From the NCBI GenBank assembly GCA_028875955.1, contig JAGWTX010000095.1:1-7782 (forward strand): a stretch of DNA of 7,782 bases. Direction: 5' to 3'. This document shows positions 1-6,827 of the stretch, in pieces; positions within the stretch are counted from its first letter, which is position 1; every line of letters begins with the position of its first letter. The DNA is from Bacteroidota bacterium (GTDB taxonomy: Bacteria > Bacteroidota > Bacteroidia > Chitinophagales > Chitinophagaceae). Under the pieces are notes generated by a model, which was not told the origin of the DNA, made no database searches, and saw only the letters and a program-made list of their open reading frames with translations. A program made the translations under genes and the position numbers.

Positions 1-2235
1 AACCAGGTGCTCACACTGAACCTGCCCAGCCCGGTCCGTTATTTCTTTCTCGCCTGTCTTTGTTTCTATTTCCTGAGCCAGGTTTTAAAAGTCAATTCCT
101 ATATCGGCATATTTGGGGCGCTGGCCTATGCCTATGCCACATATAATCCCATCATTCTGGTGGCTGGTCACGATACAAAAATGCACGCCATCGCCTATTT
201 GCCGGCATTTTTGGGCTCCCTTCTTTTATTGTATGACAGAAAATATATCTGGGGAACTGCATTAACGGCCCTTTTTACCGGTTTACTGATCGCTGCCAAT
301 CATTTACAGATCACTTACTATTCCTTCCTGATGGTGATCATCATGAGTATCTATTTTGGCGTAAGATGGATCAGGGCGAAGGATTATAAACACCTGCTGA
401 CAGCAGGCGGACTGGCCATTGGTGCGGCACTGCTGGGGATACTGGTCAATGCGGTAACCCTGTTTACGACCTATGATTACTCAAAGAAAACGATCCGGGG
501 AGGCAGTGAACTTGCGGAAGCCAAAAGTGGGGTAACCAAAACCGGTCTGAGTAAAGATTATGCATTCAGTTATAGTTTCTATAAAACAGAACCGCTGGTG
601 ATGTTGTTTCCCCACTTATACGGAGGAAGTTCTGCCATACTGGAAGTACCCCAGGAAAAATCAAAAGCCATTGAAGCCTTACAGCAAATGCCCCAGCAAC
701 TGGGTCAGCAATTGCAACAGCAGGGTTTGATGCAGTTTTACTGGGGCGGAATTGAAGGCGGTACGCAGGGGCCACCCTATTTTGGGGCCATTGTCTGTTT
801 CCTGGCTTTGATTGGTTTTGTGTTGGCAGATGGCAAGCACAAGTGGTGGATTCTGACAACCAGCATACTCACACTCCTTATGAGCTCGGGTAAATACCTG
901 GAGGGCTTTAACAGCATCCTGCTTGATTATTTGCCCATGTACAATAAATTCAGGGCACCCAGTATGATACTGGTGATCCCCAATTTATTGTTCTGTATGA
1001 TGGCGGTATTGAGCCTGAATACCATTCTGACTGCTGAAAACAAATCCCTGGTATTGGAGAAATATAAAAAGAGCCTGATCGTCATCGGTTGCTTTTTTGT
1101 GTTTGCCTTACTGTTTTACGTGACAGCCGATTTCTCAACCAATGGTGAGAAAAAAATCGTTCAGGACCTATCCAGCATTACGGATCCGCAACAAAGAACT
1201 GCCATTGAACAATATATCAGAAGCTTCGTGAATGGCATGAAGGAAGACAGAAAAGGGTTGCTGATGGGCGATATTCTCCGTTCATTCGGGTTCATTGCGG
1301 TGGCCTTCCTCAGTATCTTCCTTTTTCTGAAAAACAAACTCAATGCACTCACCGTTACCCTGGTGATTGGTATTTTCTCTTTCATTGATATCATATCCCT
1401 GGATTCCAATTATCTGAACAGCGATAATTACCAGGACAGTACCGATTCTGAAAATGTATTCAAACCCTCAGCCGTTGATCAGCAGATCTTGCAGGACACG
1501 AGTTATTATCGGGTTTTTGATGTATCCCTCGGTATCGGACAGGCGTTCAACGGCGGTTCGATGGCATCCTATTTCCATAAATCCATTGGTGGATATCATC
1601 CTGCCAAACTGAGCATCTACCAGGACCTGATCGAAAAACAATTATACAATTTCCCCAACTGTCTGCCTGTGATTGATATGCTGAATACCAAATACATCAT
1701 CACATCGGCACAACAAAACGGTACCGGGCTACAGGCACAGGTAAACCCCGAAGCACTTGGCCCCTGTTGGTTTGTAAAAGCGCTGGATTATAAAAAGGGA
1801 CCGGCAGCTGTCATGTCGGCACTGACCAATTTCAATCCCAAAGACACGGCCATTCTGGATGAAAGTTCCCGGGATCACCTGACTGCAAATCCTCAACGCG
1901 ACAGCTCGGCTTCCATCAAATTATTGTACAATGACAATGATATCATCGAATACCAGTCGCATTCAGGCAAAACGGAATTTGCTGTTTTTAGTGAGATCTA
2001 TTATGATGCCGGCTGGATTGCCACGATAGATGGGAAAGAAACACCGATCATCCGCACCAACTATGTTTTACGCGGTCTGGAGATCCCGTCCGGGGATCAC
2101 AGGATCAAATTTGAATTCAAGCCGGCATCCTTCTATAAAAGCAATACGGCAGCAGTGGCATCATCAGCCATCATCTGGTTGTTGTTAATCGGTGCAACAG
2201 TCAGTACATTCCGGAAACCCAAAGTTTCCGCCTGA
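1..2235 (+). CDS. YfhO-family polytopic membrane protein (GT-C-like), 5' end cut by window edge
   Basis: The frame is open from base 1, so the N-terminus lies outside the window; the GTG at position 7 is probably internal. Residues are numbered from that codon, giving 742 visible residues. The first two thirds are largely hydrophobic, with many membrane segments. Motifs I recognise from Bacteroidota YfhO-like proteins are AGHDTKMHAIAYLP (from about 53), NHLQITYY (98-105) and KFRAPSM (314-320). A soluble C-terminal part carries SEIYYDAGWIATIDGKE (from 662), then NYVLRG, then a last membrane helix (about 714-734) and a basic tail. Bacillus YfhO is implicated in glycosylating lipoteichoic acid; in Bacteroidota the role is unproven. 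By inference it transfers a lipid-linked sugar on the outer face of the inner membrane. An extra-membrane loop has a glutamine-rich stretch (226-239, nine Q in 14). Family assignment is strong, function weak. The next gene starts one base after this stop. Confidence 0.88.
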   Translation, partial: NQVLTLNLPSPVRYFFLACLCFYFLSQVLKVNSYIGIFGALAYAYATYNPIILVAGHDTKMHAIAYLPAFLGSLLLLYDRKYIWGTALTALFTGLLIAANHLQITYYSFLMVIIMSIYFGVRWIRAKDYKHLLTAGGLAIGAALLGILVNAVTLFTTYDYSKKTIRGGSELAEAKSGVTKTGLSKDYAFSYSFYKTEPLVMLFPHLYGGSSAILEVPQEKSKAIEALQQMPQQLGQQLQQQGLMQFYWGGIEGGTQGPPYFGAIVCFLALIGFVLADGKHKWWILTTSILTLLMSSGKYLEGFNSILLDYLPMYNKFRAPSMILVIPNLLFCMMAVLSLNTILTAENKSLVLEKYKKSLIVIGCFFVFALLFYVTADFSTNGEKKIVQDLSSITDPQQRTAIEQYIRSFVNGMKEDRKGLLMGDILRSFGFIAVAFLSIFLFLKNKLNALTVTLVIGIFSFIDIISLDSNYLNSDNYQDSTDSENVFKPSAVDQQILQDTSYYRVFDVSLGIGQAFNGGSMASYFHKSIGGYHPAKLSIYQDLIEKQLYNFPNCLPVIDMLNTKYIITSAQQNGTGLQAQVNPEALGPCWFVKALDYKKGPAAVMSALTNFNPKDTAILDESSRDHLTANPQRDSSASIKLLYNDNDIIEYQSHSGKTEFAVFSEIYYDAGWIATIDGKETPIIRTNYVLRGLEIPSGDHRIKFEFKPASFYKSNTAAVASSAIIWLLLIGATVSTFRKPKVSA

Positions 2236-2236
2236 C

Positions 2237-3364
2237 ATGCCCGCTGATTCCATTCTGGGGCTGGTAAGCTTTTCTGTTTTCCCGGCAGAAATGGGTGGAC
2301 AAAAAGGTGTGGTAGACTTCTATACTTATCTGGCGCAATACAGAAAAGTAGGGTTAGCCGTATATAAAAAAGAGGAACCGCCCACAAACCTACCTTTCAA
2401 AGTTTTGCCTTTGTTGGATCATCATACCAGGTTCATCACCAATCTGCGCTATATCGGCAAATTGGCAAAACTGATCAAAAAAGAAAAAATCAGCTATCTG
2501 CTGATCGAGCACTCTTACCTGGGATGGATGGGATTGTTACTCAGAAGACTGACAGGCATTCCCTATCATATTCATTCTCATAATATTGAAACGCAGCGTT
2601 TCAGGGATATGCAAAAACCTCTCTGGCAGTTATATGGCTGGTATGAAAAAAGAATTCATCAACGGGCCGATCACAGCTATTTTATTACCGAAGAAGACAG
2701 AAAATGGGCTTGTAAACATTGGCAACTGGTTGAGCACAAAACATCTGTAGTCACTTATGGTACCGGATGTTTTAACCTTCCGCCCCGGGAACAGAAACGG
2801 CTCTGTCGCGAACAGATACTTACCGAAAACCATTTGCATCCAGACACTAAGCTGTTTCTGTTCAATGGCACCCTCGACTATCTGCCCAACGCAGACGCCA
2901 TCCGGATTATTATACATGAAATCATTCCCAGGCTGATCAATGCAAAACAACCTTTCCGCATCCTCATCTGCGGTAACAGACTGGAAAAAAAATGGGAAAA
3001 GGCATTACTGTCAAATCCGCACATATTATATAAAGGATTCGTACCGGATATCCGCTTCTATTTGCAGGGAAGCGATTGTTTTATCAATCCAGTAACCCTT
3101 GGCACAGGTATCAAGACCAAGTTGGTTGATGCACTCGCAGAAAACCTTACCTGCATTTCCACGATGAAAGGAAGCAGCGGCATTTCCGGACACCTGACCG
3201 GTGAAAAACTGGTCAGGGTAAAAGATTATGATTGGGAGGCATTTACCCAGGCCATGAAAAACCTGGATCCAACGACACCCATCGATACCCCGGATGCCTT
3301 TTACCAAAATTTCCACTGGAACACCATCATACAGCAAGCACTGTTATCTTTGCCTGCTAAATGA
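2237..3364 (+). CDS. Glycosyltransferase, GT4-like (GT-B fold)
   Basis: This is a 375-residue predicted cytoplasmic sugar transferase. The N-terminal domain has the glycine-rich loop PAEMGGQKGV (16-25), typical of GT4 acceptor-side domains, and the motif HIHSHNIE (111-118). The C-terminal domain opens with FNGTLDYLPNADA (from 209), passes through a CGNRLEKKWEKAL segment, and ends in NPVTLGTGIKTKLVDAL (284-300), where the donor nucleotide-sugar site lies in this fold. That last motif replaces the classic E-x7-E with a G-T-G-I-K-T-K variant and an Asp (298) where Glu is usual. I chose the ATG at 2237. An in-frame GTG at 2192 would add 15 residues that overlap the upstream gene and look unlike a GT-B start. 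The ATG lies one base after the upstream stop, and the end overlaps the next start as ATGA, so translational coupling is likely on both sides. Donor and acceptor are unknown. Confidence 0.85.
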   Translation: MPADSILGLVSFSVFPAEMGGQKGVVDFYTYLAQYRKVGLAVYKKEEPPTNLPFKVLPLLDHHTRFITNLRYIGKLAKLIKKEKISYLLIEHSYLGWMGLLLRRLTGIPYHIHSHNIETQRFRDMQKPLWQLYGWYEKRIHQRADHSYFITEEDRKWACKHWQLVEHKTSVVTYGTGCFNLPPREQKRLCREQILTENHLHPDTKLFLFNGTLDYLPNADAIRIIIHEIIPRLINAKQPFRILICGNRLEKKWEKALLSNPHILYKGFVPDIRFYLQGSDCFINPVTLGTGIKTKLVDALAENLTCISTMKGSSGISGHLTGEKLVRVKDYDWEAFTQAMKNLDPTTPIDTPDAFYQNFHWNTIIQQALLSLPAK

Positions 3365-4278
3365 GCTCATCCCTGCAAATATCAGTGGTCATCTGTACCT
3401 ACAATCGTGCACAATACCTGCCGGATGCATTGGGAAGTCTGTATCAACAAACCTTACCACACGATCAGTTTGAAGTGATTGTGGTTGACAACAACTCCAC
3501 GGATCAGACAAAGGGGGTTTGTGAAGCTTTTATCGCAGCGCATCCGGATGCCCGATTTTATTATCTTTCGGAAACCCGGCAGGGGGCATCTTTTGCCAGA
3601 AATACCGGCGCCGCAACAGCCAAAAGCCCACTACTTTGTTTTATGGATGATGATGCCATTGCTGATCCCGATTATCTGGAAAAGATTGTGCAATTTTTTA
3701 TCCGGCATCGGGATGCAGGCGGTCTGGGTGGTCGGATCATACCCCGCTATATTCCGAAAGAACCCGTCTGGATGAGTCATTATGTTTCTTCGCTGGTAGG
3801 GCATTTTCATTACAGTGAAACGGTTAGTGTTTTTGCACCCAATAAATACCCGCTGGAATCCAATATGATCATCCGGAAAGCCGATTTTGATGCGATTCAC
3901 GGATTTAATACCGCTTTACCAGGTGTCATGGGAACTTTGCGGATCGGGGGTGAGGGAAAAGATTTCTTTTTCCGGTTAAAAGCGCTGGGCAGAACCGTCT
4001 ATTATGATCCATCCATCCGTGTGCAGCATGTGGTGGAAACCGCCAAACTCACCAGGGAATATATGTACCGGGTCGCCAGTGGCATCGGCAGAGGAGAAAG
4101 GGTACGAACAAGACAAAAGGGGAAATATGTATATTACCTGAAAATACTGGAATACTTTTTCAAATTGGGGGCATCACTGATTTTAGGAATAAAATATACA
4201 TTGCAGGGAAAGCCGGCAAAAGCACTACCCGTTATCTATTTCCGGATCGATGCCCTGAAAGGATTATTCAATCATTGA
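3361..4278 (+). CDS. Glycosyltransferase family 2 (GT-A fold)
   Basis: This 305-residue protein shows the full GT2 pattern. It opens with ISVVICTYNR (7-16), the first beta strand of the nucleotide-binding fold. VIVVDNNSTD (39-48) follows, with Asp43 a likely uridine/ribose contact. RQGASFARNTG comes next, then FMDDDA with Asp96-98 as the metal-binding DXD-type motif. GGEGKDFFFRL (196-206) supplies the acidic residues expected of the catalytic base region. A hydrophobic stretch near the C-terminus (about 257-281) may associate with the membrane, as in many GT2 enzymes that act on lipid-linked acceptors. Length is normal for the family. The start codon overlaps the previous stop (ATGA at 3361-3364), and the next gene follows after 11 bases. 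By inference it adds one sugar to a lipid-linked glycan at the cytoplasmic face; the specific sugar cannot be assigned. Confidence 0.92.
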   Translation: MSSSLQISVVICTYNRAQYLPDALGSLYQQTLPHDQFEVIVVDNNSTDQTKGVCEAFIAAHPDARFYYLSETRQGASFARNTGAATAKSPLLCFMDDDAIADPDYLEKIVQFFIRHRDAGGLGGRIIPRYIPKEPVWMSHYVSSLVGHFHYSETVSVFAPNKYPLESNMIIRKADFDAIHGFNTALPGVMGTLRIGGEGKDFFFRLKALGRTVYYDPSIRVQHVVETAKLTREYMYRVASGIGRGERVRTRQKGKYVYYLKILEYFFKLGASLILGIKYTLQGKPAKALPVIYFRIDALKGLFNH

Positions 4279-4289
4279 GCTGATACATT

Positions 4290-4886
4290 ATGAATTTGCA
4301 ACGATTTATCGACAGAAAAGTGAAAGGTACCCTAAGCCGATGGTTCGGTATCCGTTTCAAAGGGCCTTCAGAGACTTCAAAAGTTCGTCACTGGGTTTTG
4401 CCCTATTGCAGCGGCAAGGGTTGTGATGTAGGTTTTGGAGGCGATAAAATAAAAAAAACAGATTGTGACGGAATTGATTTTGAACAGCCCTATACCTACA
4501 CCGGAAAAGACAAAGTCGATATCCCCTGTGATGTGATCCATAACGAGATTCCCGTTCCGGATAATACGTATGATTATGTGTATACCAGTCATCTTATCGA
4601 GGATTTTGTAGATACCAAAGACGCCCTACGCAAATTCATACGGATCCTGAAGAATGGTGGCAACCTGATTCTTGTTTTTCCGGATCAGCCGAAATATGAA
4701 GTGTATTGCCGTGAAATGGGTGTTCCCATGAATCCGTACCATATCCATGCTGAAATGGGATATGAATATATGCTGGCGAGGCTCCAGGAATTACCAGGCA
4801 TTTCCTATGAAATCCTATATAGCAATAACTGTGAGATCGATTACAACGTTGTGATCGTTTTGAAAATCCACAAACAAACCGCATGA
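4290..4886 (+). CDS. Small class I SAM-dependent methyltransferase (Methyltransf_11-like)
   Basis: This is a 198-residue Rossmann-type methyltransferase. Motif I is KGCDVGFGGDK (43-53), the glycine-rich SAM loop. The acid GIDFE (61-65) ends the second strand, where SAM ribose contacts occur. VPDNTYDYVYTSHLIEDF (89-106) matches the 'F D x V x S x H x L E H' region of the Methyltransf_11 group. ILKNGGNLILVFPD (119-132) is the typical post-motif III segment. The protein is short and has no extra substrate domain, so the acceptor (sugar, lipid or protein) cannot be told. Its place between two glycosyltransferases suggests glycan methylation. The ATG lies 11 bases after the GT2 stop, and the gene ends in an ATGA overlap with the next. 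A run of eight A (4451-4458) lies in the coding sequence just after motif I. Family placement is good, substrate unknown; a non-catalytic homologue is possible. Confidence 0.82.
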   Translation: MNLQRFIDRKVKGTLSRWFGIRFKGPSETSKVRHWVLPYCSGKGCDVGFGGDKIKKTDCDGIDFEQPYTYTGKDKVDIPCDVIHNEIPVPDNTYDYVYTSHLIEDFVDTKDALRKFIRILKNGGNLILVFPDQPKYEVYCREMGVPMNPYHIHAEMGYEYMLARLQELPGISYEILYSNNCEIDYNVVIVLKIHKQTA

Positions 4887-5776
4887 GTTGGTTTCGCAAG
4901 ATATTTAACGAGTGGAAGACTGAGTACAACGTACATCAGAAAGAAACCCGGTTCCTGCAGGGATTGAAAAAGGTTCCTGACATAGGTAAGCTTCCTGCGG
5001 AAATAGAAGGCGATGAAGTAAATTTTTCACATAGCGGGCATGCAGGTGATATTATTTATTCCATACCTGCCATCTATGCTTTGGCAAAAGGAAGAAAGAT
5101 CAATCTTTATTTAACCCTGAATCAGCCGAATCGCGACTTTACCAAAAAAATGCGGCATCCGAATGGGAATGTGATGCTTACCGAAAAAAGTGTTGCCTTA
5201 TTTGCTCCCCTCCTGCTCGCACAGAAGGATTTTCTCCGGTGCGAAGCCTGGACAGGGCAACCTATTCATTTTGATCTGACCTTGTTCCGGGAATTTCCCT
5301 TTGATTACCGGATGGGAAGTATCGCGCGCTGGTATTTTTTAACCTTTGGCATCAATGCGGATCTGGGAAAACCCTGGATACAGGTCAGCCCTGATCATAC
5401 ATTCCGGGATGCCATCGTACTGGCAAGGAGTAGCCGGTATCGTACGCCGGGTATTGATTACCGTTTCCTGAATAATTTCCCAAGACTGGTATTTGTTGGC
5501 ATGCCGGATGAATATGAAGACATGAAAAAACAAATACCCTCCCTGCAATACCAGCCCGTGAAACATTTTCTGGAACTGGCATCAGTGATCGCAGGCTGCC
5601 GGATATTTATCGGGAACCAGTCCTTCCCTTTTTCATTGGCAGAAGCCTTAAAAGTTACCCGGATACTGGAGGTTTTCCCGCAATGCCCCAATGTGGTGGT
5701 AGAAGGCGCCAGCGGGTATGATTTCTGTTATCAGCCACAATTTGAAAAGATCGTGCAAAACCTGACAGGTTTATAA
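4883..5776 (+). CDS. GT9-like (heptosyltransferase-fold) putative glycosyltransferase
   Basis: This 297-residue protein resembles ADP-heptose:LPS heptosyltransferases in layout. The N-terminal part has FSHSGHAGDIIYSIPAIYAL (48-67), which parallels the 'GDvv.t.Pal.aLk' acceptor-domain loop of GT9. The C-terminal part has ELASVIAGCRIFIGNQSFPF (231-250) followed by SLAEALKV. It corresponds to the GT9 donor-site pattern 'La.lia.adlfvGnDSGpmHlAaAlG'. Here Asp is replaced by Gln246, the following Gly by Phe248, and His by Ser251, so donor binding may differ from ADP-heptose or activity may be lost. An N-terminal basic/aromatic stretch (about 1-30) precedes the fold and could touch the membrane. The start overlaps the preceding stop as ATGA, which implies coupling to the methyltransferase. 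I am fairly sure of the fold resemblance and unsure of enzymatic activity; it could be annotated as a hypothetical protein by similarity tools. Confidence 0.68.
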   Translation: MSWFRKIFNEWKTEYNVHQKETRFLQGLKKVPDIGKLPAEIEGDEVNFSHSGHAGDIIYSIPAIYALAKGRKINLYLTLNQPNRDFTKKMRHPNGNVMLTEKSVALFAPLLLAQKDFLRCEAWTGQPIHFDLTLFREFPFDYRMGSIARWYFLTFGINADLGKPWIQVSPDHTFRDAIVLARSSRYRTPGIDYRFLNNFPRLVFVGMPDEYEDMKKQIPSLQYQPVKHFLELASVIAGCRIFIGNQSFPFSLAEALKVTRILEVFPQCPNVVVEGASGYDFCYQPQFEKIVQNLTGL

Positions 5777-5786
5777 AAAAGCATAT

Positions 5787-6695
5787 ATGAGAAAACTGAT
5801 TCGGAACTTACTGAACAAAGTCGGATACGATATCATCAAAGTGAATGTGCACAGTGACAGCAAGGCTAAGATCACCAAGACTGCCAAAGTGGGTAAGTTT
5901 CTGATTGATATGCCAGGGAACAATCCCCAGATCAGCACCTATAAATACGAGCCGGATGCCAATAGCCAGCTGGCAAGATTGGCTGTCTGCATCGCATCAA
6001 AATACCCGTCATTGACCATTTTGGATATTGGCGCCAATGTTGGTGACACGATTGCGGTGATAAAAACAGCCCTGGACATTCCCGTTATTGGTGTGGAAGG
6101 GGATGATATTTCTTACCGTTTCCTTGAAAAAAACACCCGGCAGTTTAACAATATTACCCTTATCAAACAGTTTCTGGGTGAGAAAAAGCAATCCATGCGG
6201 GTTGCCCTGGAAAAAGGGGGTTGGAATACGACCCTGGTTCCCTCTGAAACCAGCGATCAGGAGTTGAGCCTGCAAACACTGGATGAGGTATTGAACGAGC
6301 GTGGATTAATGAACCATACCCTCAAACTGCTGAAAATTGACACGGAAGGGTTTGATACCATTATCCTGCGGGGATCTTTTGGTTTGATTGAACAACAGAA
6401 ACCCGTTATCTATTTTGAATACAACAAGAGTAACATGGATGCCATCAGGGAGGATGGCCTCTCAACCCTATTGTCACTGGAAAAAGCGGGATACCATACC
6501 ATCGTTTTCTTTGACAACCGTGGCCGCTATATGTTCTCTCTTCCCATGCATCAGCGGGAACTTATTCAGCAGGTACATGATTATGCAGATGAGAAAAACA
6601 GCGAGATCGCCTATTATGATGTTTGCCTGTTCCATGATGAAGACAAGGATATCGAAGCCCTTTTTGTAAAAGGTGAATATACTCCCTCCCGCTAA
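5787..6695 (+). CDS. FkbM-family SAM-dependent methyltransferase
   Basis: This is a 302-residue protein of the FkbM family, which commonly O-methylates sugars or polyketides. LTILDIGANVGDT (76-88) is the SAM-binding motif I. GVEGDD (102-107) carries Glu104, the expected ribose-contacting acid. LKLLKIDTEGFDTIILRG (about 179-196) is the family's hallmark 'lKiDvEG.e..vl.G' region, with Asp185 and Glu187. PVIYFEYNKSN follows as the next strand. The C-terminal part (about 225-302) contains a second alpha/beta segment and ends in a short charged tail. The ATG is the natural start: it lies 10 bases after the upstream stop and begins with a basic MRKLIRNLLNKVGYDIIK helix seen in many FkbM proteins. 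It is the last plus-strand gene of the apparent operon. Its specific acceptor is unknown; decoration of the glycan built by the neighbouring glycosyltransferases is the simplest inference. Confidence 0.9.
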   Translation: MRKLIRNLLNKVGYDIIKVNVHSDSKAKITKTAKVGKFLIDMPGNNPQISTYKYEPDANSQLARLAVCIASKYPSLTILDIGANVGDTIAVIKTALDIPVIGVEGDDISYRFLEKNTRQFNNITLIKQFLGEKKQSMRVALEKGGWNTTLVPSETSDQELSLQTLDEVLNERGLMNHTLKLLKIDTEGFDTIILRGSFGLIEQQKPVIYFEYNKSNMDAIREDGLSTLLSLEKAGYHTIVFFDNRGRYMFSLPMHQRELIQQVHDYADEKNSEIAYYDVCLFHDEDKDIEALFVKGEYTPSR

Positions 6696-6808
6696 CCGGA
6701 ACAGATACCGAAACCGCAACAATTGCAATTCCAGTATGCCAGCCCGATGCGCATACAGCACCTGCTATTCTATGTTTTCCAGGGATCTGTCTTTCAGAAA
6801 TATAAATA
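6696..6808. other. Convergent intergenic spacer without a clear terminator
   Basis: This spacer separates the ends of two converging genes. It has a 6-base inverted repeat, GTATGC (6734-6739) with GCATAC (6751-6756), and an 11-base loop, but no T-run directly after it. It also has a 10-base palindrome, AATTGCAATT (6721-6730). I see no strong intrinsic terminator for the plus-strand operon and no convincing small gene. Confidence 0.5.
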
Positions 6809-6827
6809 CTATAACCGCACTTTGCGG
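6797..6827 (-). terminator. Weak candidate intrinsic terminator of the minus-strand gene
   Basis: Read on the minus strand, CCGCA and TGCGG (6815-6827) form a 5-pair stem with a 3-base loop. An AT-rich, T-biased stretch follows and contains the TAG stop. The stem lies inside the last codons of the gene and the T-tract is interrupted, so this is a weak call. Confidence 0.25.

Noticed and set aside
566..859. Minus-strand open frame inside the YfhO-like gene
   Set aside because: Composition is unlike a real protein, with no motif and no context; it is a shadow of the well-supported plus-strand gene.
2192..2236. Earlier GTG start for the GT4-like gene
   Set aside because: It would add 15 residues that overlap the membrane protein gene and do not resemble a GT-B N-terminus. 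The ATG at 2237 sits right after the upstream stop and leads straight into the first beta strand.
4451..4458. Run of eight A in the small methyltransferase, considered as a programmed slippage site
   Set aside because: The normal frame gives a complete, well-formed domain, and no useful alternative frame product follows. A similar A run occurs in the GT4-like gene, so it looks like ordinary Lys codon use.
6734..6756. 6-base inverted repeat as the operon terminator
   Set aside because: The loop is 11 bases and no T-run follows the stem directly, so it does not meet the usual intrinsic terminator pattern.
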